Shown in pieces: positions 1-9,323 of a DNA stretch of 64,000 nucleotides. A model generated the notes under the pieces. The model was not told the origin of the DNA and made no database searches. It was given only the letters and a program-made list of their open reading frames with translations. Every line of letters starts with the position of its first letter. Position 1 is the stretch's first letter. Source of the DNA: JAKOVR01 sp031415655 (GTDB lineage Bacteria > Actinomycetota > Acidimicrobiia > Acidimicrobiales > Acidimicrobilacustridaceae); the NCBI GenBank assembly GCA_031415655.1, contig JANOSD010000113.1, positions 12,402 through 76,401 on the forward strand, given 5' to 3'. The position numbers were made by a program, and so were the translations under genes.

Positions 1-657
1 TCGTCGCCGCTGCGCCGCGGGAGTGCGGCACCCGTCGCCCCAATCGAGGAGCCGCCGAGCCGTCGGGCCGACCGTCCCGACCTGCACGTGGTTGGCACCG
101 ACGAGGTAGCACCCTCGATCATCGGGCGGCTCGGCGTATCTGCCCTCATTCTCCTCTTTCTGGCGGTGTTTGCCTTGGTCGTCTTCCATGCGGTGCTCGC
201 CCAATCGCAGCGCAATCTCGACGACCTGCGCTCGAACCTCGCCAAAGAGGAACAGCAGTCGAAGGCATTGCGACTCGACTACGCCACGGCGGCAAGTCCG
301 GAGCGGGTGGCAAGCGCGGCCCGTACTCGTCTCGGCATGATCCCGCCCGCCGGCGGTGTGTTCCTCGAGCCCCAGGCGCGAGACGATGCGGAGGCGGCCT
401 ACTTCCCGGGGCAACCGGTGACTACGACCACGCCCCCGGCCCCGCCGCCGTCTACCTACGCCGTGGCTCCGAGCCCGCCGGCCTCCTCATGGACACCCCC
501 CACGACGAACGCGTCGCGGCCCCCGACCTCGACCCGTCCCCCGACAACAACGACGACCCGGCCCACGACGACCACCCGGCCCCCGACCTCGACCCGTCCC
601 CCGACAACAACGACGACCCGGCCATCGACGACCACCCGCCCGAAGCCCAAGGCCTGA
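1..657 (+). CDS. ftsL: FtsL-like septum protein (5' end outside window)
   Basis: Small bitopic divisome protein expected to pair with FtsB/DivIC and FtsQ at the septum. The frame is open from base 1, so translation probably begins upstream of the window; the first start codon inside is GTG at 88. An Arg-rich cytoplasmic stretch is followed by one membrane segment (about 120-195 nt, core LLFLAVFALVVF), then a short coiled coil (SQRNLDDLRSNLAKEEQQ) and the typical TRLGMI motif near its end. The last ~75 residues are an unusual Thr/Pro/Arg-rich tail built by a 60-bp tandem duplication. Position directly before ftsI is the canonical place for ftsL. The assignment rests on topology and context, since FtsL sequences diverge strongly. 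Confidence 0.8.
   Translation, partial: SSPLRRGSAAPVAPIEEPPSRRADRPDLHVVGTDEVAPSIIGRLGVSALILLFLAVFALVVFHAVLAQSQRNLDDLRSNLAKEEQQSKALRLDYATAASPERVASAARTRLGMIPPAGGVFLEPQARDDAEAAYFPGQPVTTTTPPAPPPSTYAVAPSPPASSWTPPTTNASRPPTSTRPPTTTTTRPTTTTRPPTSTRPPTTTTTRPSTTTRPKPKA
517..636 (+). repeat. 60-bp tandem duplication in the ftsL tail
   Basis: Two consecutive 60-bp copies (517-576 and 577-636) differ at only about two positions near their ends. They are in frame and encode repeated Thr/Pro/Arg-rich sequence (RPPTSTRPPTTTTT-like). A recent slippage or unequal-exchange duplication is the simplest explanation. Confidence 0.85.
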
Positions 658-676
658 GCCGATCGGCTCTCCACCT

Positions 677-3049
677 ATGCGCACCCGCCGAACTTCGAAC
701 CAACGCCCACCGGCAACACCATCGGTTCCTCGTGCTGTCGCCGCACCGGCCACGGATCGCCCCTCGGGCGTGCGGGTGCTCGATAGCGCGCAGGCGGGGG
801 CGTGGGCTGCGGAAGCGGCCCGACGGGCTATCAACGGGGCCCGCTCGCCGCGTTCGGGTCCGCCGCGTTCGGGTCCGGCTCGCCGTTCGGTCGCTCCCCT
901 TCGTCCGGTTCCCCCGCTCCCGCCACCGGTCGTACCGCGCACGACGGGGCGAATCGCCAACGGTGTGGCTGCCCAACCAAAGCTCGGAGCTTGCCGGTCA
1001 ATTCTCGGGGTGCTGCTGGCCACGGGGCGAGCCATCGGGGGACTGCTCCAAACAACCAGCGCCGCCAACCTGGGCCGAGAACGGGGAGTCATGCTGCTCA
1101 CCCCCCGCCAGACCCGAAAGCGGTTGCTCGGAGTTTGCGTGGTGACGGTGTTGCTCTTTGGGGTGGTGCTTAGCCGGCTCGTCTCGATGCAGATCCTCAC
1201 CCCGGACAAGCTCACGGCGCTGAACTCCCAACAACGAATGGTGAAACAAACCTTGGCGGCCGATCGTGGTGCCATTCTCGACCGCAACGGCGTGGAACTG
1301 GCACTGTCCTTGCCTCGTAAGTCGGTGTTCGTCGACCCCAGCCTGGTGGAGCAACCACAGGCGGTGGCAGAACTTCTCGCTCCGGTCCTTGGCCTGCCAG
1401 TCGACGACGTGCGGGAAAAGGTCACCCCCGGCACGGGCAGTCGGTTCGTGTACTTGAGCCGGCATGTGGACGACGAGGTTGCCCGCAAAGTGCAATTGCT
1501 GTCCAAGGAGCATGGCATCAAAGGGGTAGGGATTACTGCTGAACCGAAACGGTACCGCCCTGCCGACCGGGTGGCCACGTCGATCCTGGGGTTCACCGAT
1601 ATCGACGGAAGGGCAATTGAGTACTCGGGGATCGAGTTCCGCTACGACGAACTGCTCACGGGCACACCCGGGCAGTTGGTGTTCGAGCAGTCGCCCGATG
1701 GCCGCACGATTCCGGTGGGGGAAAGCCTGCTGCTGCCAGCCCAGAAAGGCGACGATCTGGTACTCACCCTTGATCGATCGATGCAGTTCGAGGTGCAGCG
1801 AATCATGGCCGAGCAGGTGCGGGCGGTGTCGGCCAAAGGAGGGATCGCCATCGTGTCGAAACCTGACACCGGTGAGGTGCTGGCGATGGTCAACGTGCGC
1901 ACCGATGCGAAGACCGGAGAAGTGTTTCCGAGCGCCAACAACGCTGGGCTCACCTCGAGTTACGAACCGGGATCGGTGATGAAGCTGGTTACCGCCACCG
2001 GTGCCATTGAGGAAGGGCTCGTAACACCAGAGACCGTGATGAATCTGCCCGTTTCCCTCCAGATCTCCGACGGCGTGTTTTCGGACGCCGAACCCCGCGG
2101 GCAAGTGGCGTGGTCGGTAAAGGAAATCATCACCGAGTCCTCCAACGTTGGCACGATCATGATGGGGCAGAAGCTCGGGAAGAATCGGGTCTACGACTAT
2201 CTCCGCGACTTCGGATTCGGCGACAAGACCGCCATCGACTTTCCCAACGAGCAGGCCGGTCATGTTCCTTCACCTCATCGGGACAACGAGTGGTGGGATA
2301 CGTCGATGGGCACGGTGCCGATCGGTCAGGGCGTTTCGGTTACCCCGATGCAGATGTTGGCTTCCTACAACGTGATCGCCAATCGTGGGCGGTACATCTC
2401 CCCGATCCTTGTGAGCGACGTGATCGATCAGGGCGGCATCCGCCGGCCGACCCAACGCCCAGACCCCCGACAGGTGGTGTCCGCAACGACGGCCGACAAG
2501 CTCAATCTCATTCTGCGCAACGTCGTGAGCGCGGGTACCGGCAAGAAGGCGGCGGTTGACGGCTACACCGTGGCCGGCAAGACCGGCACCTCCCGTAAAG
2601 CACAGGCGAACGGCTCGTACATCAGCGAGGACGGCACCGTGAAGTACGAGTCGACGTTCGTGGGCTTCGCCCCCGCGGAAGCTCCGGCCGTGTCCGTGAT
2701 CGTGATCATCGACGAGCCGTTGGGGGAGATCTATGGCGGCCTCGTGGCGGCGCCGGCGTTCGCCAAGATCACCGACTTCGCCCTCCGGGTTCTTGGTGTT
2801 GCGCCGCCCGTGACCGATATCGCCAACGGCAATGGCAAGGCGGACCCGAAGACGCAGGCCGAACTTGTGGCCAAGGGCGCGATCCTGGAGGCTTCGCCCT
2901 ACGAGACCACGGCCGATGGGCGCAAGCGGGCGTACCCCGCCGGCTCGGACCCCGGCGTTCCCGGTTCAACACTTGTCCCCGGTGCGCCCAGTGCCACAGT
3001 CGCGAACGCCCGTAGCCCCGGCACCACGACGAAAAGTGGGCGACCATGA
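677..3049 (+). CDS. ftsI: Penicillin-binding protein FtsI (PBP3), septal transpeptidase
   Basis: Class B PBP that cross-links septal peptidoglycan. From ATG 677 the product is 790 aa: a ~150-residue Arg/Pro/Ala-rich cytoplasmic tail, one membrane segment (core VVTVLLFGVVLSRLV), a dimerisation domain and a C-terminal transpeptidase. Visible catalytic motifs are SVMK (nucleophile Ser433, Lys436), SSN within ESSNVGTI, and KTGT within AGKTGTSRKA. No convincing Shine-Dalgarno precedes 677. An internal ATG at 1091 has a GGGGAG about 4-8 nt upstream and would start just before the membrane segment (MLLTPRQTRKRLL), so the short form is a real alternative; long Arg/Pro-rich tails are, however, common in actinobacterial FtsI. 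The stop overlaps murE by 4 nt. Confidence 0.95.
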   Translation: MRTRRTSNQRPPATPSVPRAVAAPATDRPSGVRVLDSAQAGAWAAEAARRAINGARSPRSGPPRSGPARRSVAPLRPVPPLPPPVVPRTTGRIANGVAAQPKLGACRSILGVLLATGRAIGGLLQTTSAANLGRERGVMLLTPRQTRKRLLGVCVVTVLLFGVVLSRLVSMQILTPDKLTALNSQQRMVKQTLAADRGAILDRNGVELALSLPRKSVFVDPSLVEQPQAVAELLAPVLGLPVDDVREKVTPGTGSRFVYLSRHVDDEVARKVQLLSKEHGIKGVGITAEPKRYRPADRVATSILGFTDIDGRAIEYSGIEFRYDELLTGTPGQLVFEQSPDGRTIPVGESLLLPAQKGDDLVLTLDRSMQFEVQRIMAEQVRAVSAKGGIAIVSKPDTGEVLAMVNVRTDAKTGEVFPSANNAGLTSSYEPGSVMKLVTATGAIEEGLVTPETVMNLPVSLQISDGVFSDAEPRGQVAWSVKEIITESSNVGTIMMGQKLGKNRVYDYLRDFGFGDKTAIDFPNEQAGHVPSPHRDNEWWDTSMGTVPIGQGVSVTPMQMLASYNVIANRGRYISPILVSDVIDQGGIRRPTQRPDPRQVVSATTADKLNLILRNVVSAGTGKKAAVDGYTVAGKTGTSRKAQANGSYISEDGTVKYESTFVGFAPAEAPAVSVIVIIDEPLGEIYGGLVAAPAFAKITDFALRVLGVAPPVTDIANGNGKADPKTQAELVAKGAILEASPYETTADGRKRAYPAGSDPGVPGSTLVPGAPSATVANARSPGTTTKSGRP

Positions 3050-4509
3050 CCAGCGTGCTGGCCGATTTGGCGCGTCTGGTGCCGGGCGCAGAAGTGCGCG
3101 GGGACGCCACCGTGACGGTGCTCGACGTCACCCACGACTCTCGAAAGGTGGTTCCGGGCACGCTCTTTTGTTGCGTACCGGGAGGCACCACCGACGGCCA
3201 TCGTTATGCCGGCAGCGCGGTAGCCGCCGGCGCCGTCGCCCTGCTGGTGAATCACCCGGTGGACGATCACGATGTCGTCGACGCGCCGCAGCTGGTGGCG
3301 GCGAACACGCGTCGGGCGATGGCGTCCATGGCAGCCCGTGTGCACGGCGATCCGTCGTCGGCGCTCGCCGTCGTTGGCGTCACCGGGACCAACGGAAAGA
3401 CCACGACCACCGCGCTCCTGGCCCACGTGGCCAACGTCCTCGGGGTGCCCGCAAAGGTGCTCGGGACGTTATCCGGCACCCACACGACGCCCGAAGCGAC
3501 CGATCTTCAACGGTGGCTTGCGGCGACCCGGGACGGCGGCGCGCAACTGGCGGCGGTCGAGGTTTCGAGCCACGCCCTGCACCAGCATCGTGTCGACGCC
3601 ACCAACTTCGCTGCTGCCGTTTTCACGAACCTCAGCGTCGACCACCTCGACTACCACCAAACAATGGACGACTACTTCGAGGCCAAGGCGTCGTTGTTCG
3701 CCGCCGCATTCACTGACTGCGCCGTTGTGAACGTCGATGATTCCTGGGGCCGTCGACTCGCCGACCGGTTGCGCTCGAATCAAACGATGCAGTTGCGCAC
3801 CTTTTCGCTCGGCGATGCCGTCGATCTCGAGCTCCATCCCGCCGGCTCGGTATTCCGGTGGCGTAACGAACTCGTGGTGCTTTCCCTTGCCGGCGCCTTC
3901 AACGTGGCCAATGCCCTCGCTGCCGCCGAGGTGCTCGATCACCTTGGGCACGAGCCGGCCGACATTGCCGAAGCTCTCAGCCAACCGGTTTTCGTTCCGG
4001 GGCGCTACGAATTGGTGAGTGGCGCACTTCCCTTTGCGGTCGTGGTCGACTTCGCCCACACGCCCGACGGCCTCGAGAACGTGCTTCGGGCGGTGTCGGC
4101 GACCGTGGCCACCGGCGGCAAGGTGCGTGTCGTATTCGGTTGTGGGGGGGATCGCGACATCGCCAAACGACCCCTTATGGGTGCCGTGGCGGCCCGGTTC
4201 GCCGATCATGTTGTGCTGACCACCGACAACTCCCGGAGCGAGGCAACTGAATCGATCCTTGCTGCTATCGAAGGCGGTTACGGTGCCGAGCGTGACGGGC
4301 GCTCCGAGCGTCTCGACATCGTCGCCGACCGAGCAAAGGCCATCGGTGTCGCTATCGCCGCCGCCGAACCCGGTGACGTGGTGATCATTGCCGGCAAAGG
4401 GCACGAAACGACCCTCACGATCGGCGACGTCGTGCAGCCATTCGACGACCGTGAGGTGGCCCGCGCCGTTCTGGACTCGCTCCGTGAAGTCGGGGGAGGC
4501 GCCCAATGA
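3046..4509 (+). CDS. murE: UDP-MurNAc-tripeptide synthetase MurE
   Basis: ATP-dependent cytoplasmic ligase adding the third amino acid to UDP-MurNAc-L-Ala-D-Glu. The product has 487 aa, normal for the family. The P-loop GTNGKTT is at residues 114-120, and the lysine that is usually carbamylated lies in YFEAKASLF. The substrate-selecting loop, DNPR in meso-diaminopimelate-adding enzymes, reads DNSR here (residues 394-397, in TTDNSRSE). Asp, Asn and Arg are kept, so mDAP is still the likely substrate. The start ATG overlaps the ftsI stop (ATGA), and the stop overlaps mraY in the same way, so translation is probably coupled. Confidence 0.96.
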   Translation: MTSVLADLARLVPGAEVRGDATVTVLDVTHDSRKVVPGTLFCCVPGGTTDGHRYAGSAVAAGAVALLVNHPVDDHDVVDAPQLVAANTRRAMASMAARVHGDPSSALAVVGVTGTNGKTTTTALLAHVANVLGVPAKVLGTLSGTHTTPEATDLQRWLAATRDGGAQLAAVEVSSHALHQHRVDATNFAAAVFTNLSVDHLDYHQTMDDYFEAKASLFAAAFTDCAVVNVDDSWGRRLADRLRSNQTMQLRTFSLGDAVDLELHPAGSVFRWRNELVVLSLAGAFNVANALAAAEVLDHLGHEPADIAEALSQPVFVPGRYELVSGALPFAVVVDFAHTPDGLENVLRAVSATVATGGKVRVVFGCGGDRDIAKRPLMGAVAARFADHVVLTTDNSRSEATESILAAIEGGYGAERDGRSERLDIVADRAKAIGVAIAAAEPGDVVIIAGKGHETTLTIGDVVQPFDDREVARAVLDSLREVGGGAQ

Positions 4510-5558
4510 TCCGGCTGCTCATTGCCGCCGCGGTGTCGCTGGGACTGTCGTTGGTGGGCACACGCCTGCTGATCGACATCCTCACCAAACATCGCATTGG
4601 GCAATCGATTCACGAGGACCTCAACGAGGTCCAGCAAGGCAAGGCAGGGACACCTACACCGGGCGGCGTGGCCGTTGTCGTGGCCGCCTTCCTCGGCTAC
4701 GTGATCAGCGATCTTCTGCTGAAGCCGAGCGAAGGCAGCATCTTCACCTTCAGCGGCGTGTTCACGATCATGGCCATGGTCGGCGCCGGGATCGTGGGGT
4801 TCTGCGACGACTGGCTCTCGGTGACCCGGGAACGCAACCTTGGTCTCAATAAACGGATGAAGACGCTGGGCTTGATTGTGGTGGCGGGCGCGTGGTCGAT
4901 CGCCATGGCCACCCAAACGGCCCAGCACACCACCATCTCCTTCACCCGATTCGATTTCCCGGGCTGGGAGATCGGAAAGGTGGGTTGGATCGTGTTTGCG
5001 ATGCTGCTCATTTATGCCACCACCAACGGGGTGAACCTGGCCGACGGGATGGATGGATTGGCCGCCGGAACGTCGATTCTTGCCTTCTCGGCGTTCACGC
5101 TCATTGGGTTCTGGGCGTTCCGTCATCCCGAGATGTACCAGACCCCGCACGCCCTCGACCTCGCCGTAGTGGCGGTGGCGATGCTCGGAGCTTGCACGGG
5201 ATTTCTGTGGTGGAACGCCGCCCCAGCAAAGATTTTCATGGGGGATACCGGCGCGTTGGCGATCGGTGCCGTGTTGGCATGTTTATCTCTCAGCCTCAAT
5301 GCGCAGTGGCTTCTCGTCGTGATCGGGGGGGTGTTCGTGATGGAGACGCTGTCGGTGATCATCCAAGTGACCAGCTTCCAGTTGTTTGGTGGCCGGCGGG
5401 TATTCCGTATGGCGCCGATCCACCATCACTTCGAGCTCAGCGGCTGGCCCGAGACCACCGTGGTGATCCGTCTGTGGATCCTCGCCGGGTTGCTCGCCGC
5501 CCTCGGCGTCGGGCTGTTCTACTCGGACTACCTCTCGACCGGCGGGGTGACGTTGTGA
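4506..5558 (+). CDS. mraY: Phospho-MurNAc-pentapeptide translocase MraY
   Basis: Integral membrane enzyme that transfers phospho-MurNAc-pentapeptide to undecaprenyl phosphate, forming lipid I. The product is 350 aa with about ten hydrophobic segments. Family motifs are visible: TPTPGGVAVV, GFCDDWLSV (paired aspartates), TNGVNLADGMDGLA, FMGDTGALAIG and the HHHFELSGW loop. ATG overlaps the murE stop; the C-terminal TGA overlaps the GTG of murD. murF, which usually sits directly upstream, is absent from this position. Confidence 0.97.
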   Translation: MIRLLIAAAVSLGLSLVGTRLLIDILTKHRIGQSIHEDLNEVQQGKAGTPTPGGVAVVVAAFLGYVISDLLLKPSEGSIFTFSGVFTIMAMVGAGIVGFCDDWLSVTRERNLGLNKRMKTLGLIVVAGAWSIAMATQTAQHTTISFTRFDFPGWEIGKVGWIVFAMLLIYATTNGVNLADGMDGLAAGTSILAFSAFTLIGFWAFRHPEMYQTPHALDLAVVAVAMLGACTGFLWWNAAPAKIFMGDTGALAIGAVLACLSLSLNAQWLLVVIGGVFVMETLSVIIQVTSFQLFGGRRVFRMAPIHHHFELSGWPETTVVIRLWILAGLLAALGVGLFYSDYLSTGGVTL

Positions 5559-6955
5559 GCGATCGACCAGCCCCGATCGACCTTCGCTCCCCACTGGTGT
5601 ACGGGTTCGGCCAAGCCGGCGCCGCCGTCGTGGCGGCGTTGCACCGACACGAGATCGCCGTCGTACGGGTGGCCGACGACGGTCCGACTACTGGTTCGGC
5701 GAGTGCGACCGACCTCGACGATGCCGTTCGGGCACTTGGCGCCTCGTTCATTGGCGCACCTCGGGGGGAGAATCTCGACGCGTTGCTCGCCACGGTCACC
5801 TCGGTTTTCCCCTCGCCGGGGATGGGGGATGATCACCCGATCTTTGCGGCGGCAGGCAAGGCGGGCGTGCGCGTCTACGGAGAGTTTGATCTCGTGGACA
5901 TCTGGGACGACCGTCCGCTTGTCGTGATCACGGGCACGGACGGCAAGACCACCGTCACCACCATGGTCACCGCGATGTTCCGTGCCGATGGGCGGGTCGT
6001 GGCCGATGCCGGTAACAACGACCTCCCGCTGGTGACGGCCATCGAGGACCCTGCCACGGAGGTGTTCGTTGTTGAGGCCTCGTCGTTCCGTCTGGGACAC
6101 ACGCAGCACTTCTCGCCGACGGTGGGGACCTGGCTCAACTTCGCCCCCGATCATCTCGACAAACACGGGTCACTCGCGCTCTACGAAGCGGCTAAGGCCA
6201 AGCTTTTTGGCTTCCTCGGCCTCGGCGGAATCGCCGTTGCCAACGCCGACGATCCCGTTGTGCATCAGCACGCGCGCCGGGCCCATGAGGTGTGGTGGTT
6301 TTCGGTCAACCGGCAAGCGACCGCGGGTTTTCGGGTTTCCGAGGGTCGGCTGTTGAACGCCGATGACCGGGTGTTGGCGGAGATTGTTGAGCTTCCTCGG
6401 TCCCTCCCTCACGATCTCGCCAACGCACTTGCGGCCTCGGCGACGGCGTTGGCCGCTGGCGTGACGATCGAAGCCGTGCGGGAGGTGCTGCGGTCGTTCG
6501 TTGGTCTACCGCATCGCATGCAACTCGTGGCCGACCACAACGGCATCCGCTGGTACAACGACTCCAAGGCCACGACACCTCACGCCACACTCACCGCCGT
6601 CGCCGGCTTCGCGTCGGCGGTACTCATTGCCGGCGGCGATAGCAAGGGGGCCGACCTGTCCGTGCTCGGAACCGCCGCGCCCCGTCTCCGCGGCGTCATC
6701 GCGATCGGTCGGGCCGCCTCGGAGGTGGCCAACGCCTTTCCGGATGGACCGGAAGTGCACATCGTGGGGTCAATGGCCGAGGCCGTGGCCGCGGCAGGTG
6801 ATCTGGCGGTGGCCGGTGATGCGGTAGTGCTGTCGCCGGCCTGTGCCTCCTTCGACATGTTCGATAACTACGGCGATCGCGGGCGCGTATTCACTGCGGC
6901 GGTGCTCGACCTCCTCGGGCCCGACCATCAACTCTTGGAGGTTGCGCCGTCATGA
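5555..6955 (+). CDS. murD: UDP-MurNAc-L-alanine:D-glutamate ligase MurD
   Basis: Adds D-glutamate to UDP-MurNAc-L-Ala in the cytoplasm. I place the start at GTG 5555, overlapping the mraY stop (GTGA); the frame is open further upstream but that stretch lies inside mraY. This gives 466 aa. The N-terminal Rossmann-like start is LVYGFGQAGAAV, the ATP loop is GTDGKTT (Asp in place of the usual Asn), and the C-terminal Mur ligase motifs WYNDSKATTPHAT and SPACASFDMF are present. The C-terminus overlaps ftsW by 4 nt. Confidence 0.95.
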   Translation: MSDRPAPIDLRSPLVYGFGQAGAAVVAALHRHEIAVVRVADDGPTTGSASATDLDDAVRALGASFIGAPRGENLDALLATVTSVFPSPGMGDDHPIFAAAGKAGVRVYGEFDLVDIWDDRPLVVITGTDGKTTVTTMVTAMFRADGRVVADAGNNDLPLVTAIEDPATEVFVVEASSFRLGHTQHFSPTVGTWLNFAPDHLDKHGSLALYEAAKAKLFGFLGLGGIAVANADDPVVHQHARRAHEVWWFSVNRQATAGFRVSEGRLLNADDRVLAEIVELPRSLPHDLANALAASATALAAGVTIEAVREVLRSFVGLPHRMQLVADHNGIRWYNDSKATTPHATLTAVAGFASAVLIAGGDSKGADLSVLGTAAPRLRGVIAIGRAASEVANAFPDGPEVHIVGSMAEAVAAAGDLAVAGDAVVLSPACASFDMFDNYGDRGRVFTAAVLDLLGPDHQLLEVAPS

Positions 6956-8166
6956 CCGCTACCGAATTGCGTACCCGTTTCCGTGATCGGGACATCAGCA
7001 CGTTGCGTCGCCTTCCCGAGGTGCGTGCCCTGCGTCCCACCGATGAGCAGGGCCGGGTCCGTCAACCCGCCGGTACCCGCACACGCAGCTTCGTGTTCCT
7101 GTTTGCGATCGTGGGCGTGTTAAACGTCATTGGTCTCATCATGATTCTTTCCGCGTCGACGGTGAGCTCGATGGTGGAGAACGAAGGATCGCCGTTCGGC
7201 CAGTTCTTACGGCAGTCTGGGTGGTTGGTGATGGGAATCGTGGGCATGATCGTGGCGCTTCGGATCGACTACCGGCAATGGCAACGTTGGGCCCGGCCGG
7301 CCTACCTCCTCGCCGTAGCGATGCTCGTGCTTTTGTTCATTCCCGGCGTAGGCCGGAAAGTAAACGGGGCGCGTCGATGGCTTGGTGCCGGACCGGCGCA
7401 GATTCAGCCCGCGGAGTTCGCGAAGTTGGCGTTGCTGCTGTTCGTGGCCGACCTTCTCGCTCGCCGCTCACGTCATGCCGGCGACACCCGACTCACGCTG
7501 CGACCGGTGCTCGTCGTACTCGGCGTGGTGATCGCGTTGGTGATGCTCCAGCCGAACTTCGGCACGTCGTTGCTGATCTTTTTCATCGTGTTTGCGATGC
7601 TTGTGGTAGCCGGTGTCCCGGGAAAGAGCCTGGGGTTGATGGTGCTTATGGCCCTCATGGTTGCGACGCCGATGGTGGCCTTCGGCGGGTACCGCACGCA
7701 GCGATTGATGAGTTTTCGTGACGCCTGGGACGATCCCTTGCAAACCGATTATCAGAACATCCAAAGTCAGGTGGCATTCTCGAATGGCGAGATCATCGGC
7801 GCCGGTGTTGGGCAGGGTCGAGCCAAGTACGGGTTCCTGCCCGAGGCCGATACCGACTTCATCTACGCCGTGATCGGGGAAGAAACCGGCTTCCTCGGCG
7901 CCTGCGTCGTGATTGGTCTGTTCCTGGCCCTCGGCGCGATCGCCGTGAAGGTTGCGTTAAACGCGCCCGACCGATTCGGAATGCTCGTGGCGACCGGCAT
8001 CGCGGCGTGGATTCTGTTTCAGGCCTTCGTGAACATGGGGGTGACGGTCGGGGCCCTGCCGAACACCGGTGTGCCCTTACCGTTCGTCTCGGTCGGGGGG
8101 TCGGCGTTGTTGTTCACGATGATCGCGTCGGGCATCCTGTTGAACATTGCCCGGCACACCCCGTGA
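6952..8166 (+). CDS. ftsW: FtsW, SEDS-family septal glycosyltransferase
   Basis: Multi-pass SEDS protein that polymerises lipid II with its cognate PBP FtsI. The 404-aa product has a ~40-residue basic cytoplasmic N-terminus and about ten membrane segments. SEDS signatures include GPAQIQPAEFAKLALLL, the loop AGVGQGRAKYGFLPEADTDFIYAVIGEE, and the C-terminal GVTVGALPNTGVPLPFVSVGGS. ATG overlaps the murD stop, and TGA overlaps the GTG of murG. Its location between murD and murG marks it as FtsW rather than RodA. Confidence 0.96.
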   Translation: MTATELRTRFRDRDISTLRRLPEVRALRPTDEQGRVRQPAGTRTRSFVFLFAIVGVLNVIGLIMILSASTVSSMVENEGSPFGQFLRQSGWLVMGIVGMIVALRIDYRQWQRWARPAYLLAVAMLVLLFIPGVGRKVNGARRWLGAGPAQIQPAEFAKLALLLFVADLLARRSRHAGDTRLTLRPVLVVLGVVIALVMLQPNFGTSLLIFFIVFAMLVVAGVPGKSLGLMVLMALMVATPMVAFGGYRTQRLMSFRDAWDDPLQTDYQNIQSQVAFSNGEIIGAGVGQGRAKYGFLPEADTDFIYAVIGEETGFLGACVVIGLFLALGAIAVKVALNAPDRFGMLVATGIAAWILFQAFVNMGVTVGALPNTGVPLPFVSVGGSALLFTMIASGILLNIARHTP

Positions 8167-9323
8167 ATGATTCTGCCCCTAATTCATCCGGTGTGTTCGT
8201 GGTGATCGCTGGCGGCGGTACCGCCGGGCACGTATCGCCGGGGTTGGCAATCGCCGGCGCCGTAGAAGATCGTGGACACGAGCGTGGATCTATTCGATGG
8301 ATCGGTAGCAGTCGGGGCCTCGAAGCCGACCTGGTACCGGAGGTCGGGTACGCCATCGATCTTTTGCCGGGGCGAGGGATCGCCCGATCGGTGAAGCCGG
8401 CGGCGATCGTGGCCAACGTCAAATCCATTGCCGGATTACTCGTGGCCTTCGGTCGGGCGTTCGGGTTGTTGCGGCGCTACCGGCCCCAAGTGGTGCTCGT
8501 TCTTGGTGGGTACGCCAGTGCCCCGTGTGTTGCCGCCGCCGCGCTACTGCGCCTACCGATCGTGGTCACCGAGCAAAACGCCCGCGCCGGATTGTCGAAC
8601 CGCGTTGCCGCGCGGTTTGCCCGAGCGTGCGCCGTGCCGTTTCCCGACACCGATCTTCCGCGTTCCGTCGTGACCGGCAATCCGGTGCGGGCGGAGATCC
8701 TGGCGGTGAGCCGCTTGACGCATCGCGCTTCTGCTCGCGCCGAGCTTGAGGTGCCTGACGGGCATCTGTTGATAGGCGTGTTCTCCGGCTCGCTCGGGTC
8801 CAAACGAATCAACGACGCGGTATTTGCCCTGCAAGCTCGCTGGCGTGACCGCCCAAACATCACAATCCGTCATGTAAGCGGACGGCGCGACTACCCGTCG
8901 TTGTCCGAACGCCTTGTTGCCGACTCAGCGGGCGCGCCCAACGGGACGGCGCTGCACTATGACCTGGTCGCGTACGAAGAACGTATGCACCTGTTGTTGG
9001 CGGCGGCCGACGTCGTGGTTAGTCGGTCGGGCGGCAACACCGTCGCTGAGATCGCCCAGGTTGGCGTGGCCTCGTTGCTGGTCCCGCTCCCGATCGCCAC
9101 CCGCGACCACCAGACCGCCAACGCCGACGCGTTGGTTCGGGTGGGAGCGGCGGTCCGCATCGCCGATGACGAGTTCAACGTCGACCGACTCGAAGAAGAA
9201 CTCGACCGCATGATCGAACAACCTGAATCGATCGAACGTATGGCGGACGCCGCACGTTCGCTTGCACGACCCGATGCGGCCGACCGCGTGGCCGCCCTGT
9301 TGGAGGAGAACGCTCGTGAGTGA
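8163..9323 (+). CDS. murG: Lipid II synthase MurG
   Basis: Peripheral membrane GT28 glycosyltransferase that adds GlcNAc to lipid I. GTG 8163 is chosen because it overlaps the ftsW stop as GTGA, the coupling used throughout this cluster; the product is 386 aa. The N-terminal glycine loop VIAGGGTAGHVSPG and the C-terminal UDP-GlcNAc-binding motif SRSGGNTVAEI are clear, followed by the conserved RDHQTANADAL loop. A GTG at 8193 just before the glycine loop is a possible shorter start. Confidence 0.95.
   Translation: MNDSAPNSSGVFVVIAGGGTAGHVSPGLAIAGAVEDRGHERGSIRWIGSSRGLEADLVPEVGYAIDLLPGRGIARSVKPAAIVANVKSIAGLLVAFGRAFGLLRRYRPQVVLVLGGYASAPCVAAAALLRLPIVVTEQNARAGLSNRVAARFARACAVPFPDTDLPRSVVTGNPVRAEILAVSRLTHRASARAELEVPDGHLLIGVFSGSLGSKRINDAVFALQARWRDRPNITIRHVSGRRDYPSLSERLVADSAGAPNGTALHYDLVAYEERMHLLLAAADVVVSRSGGNTVAEIAQVGVASLLVPLPIATRDHQTANADALVRVGAAVRIADDEFNVDRLEEELDRMIEQPESIERMADAARSLARPDAADRVAALLEENARE

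Noticed and set aside
487..2263. Long minus-strand frames opposite ftsL/ftsI
   Set aside because: They mirror the codon pattern of the plus-strand genes, have compositionally odd (Arg/Ser-rich) products, and lack start signals.
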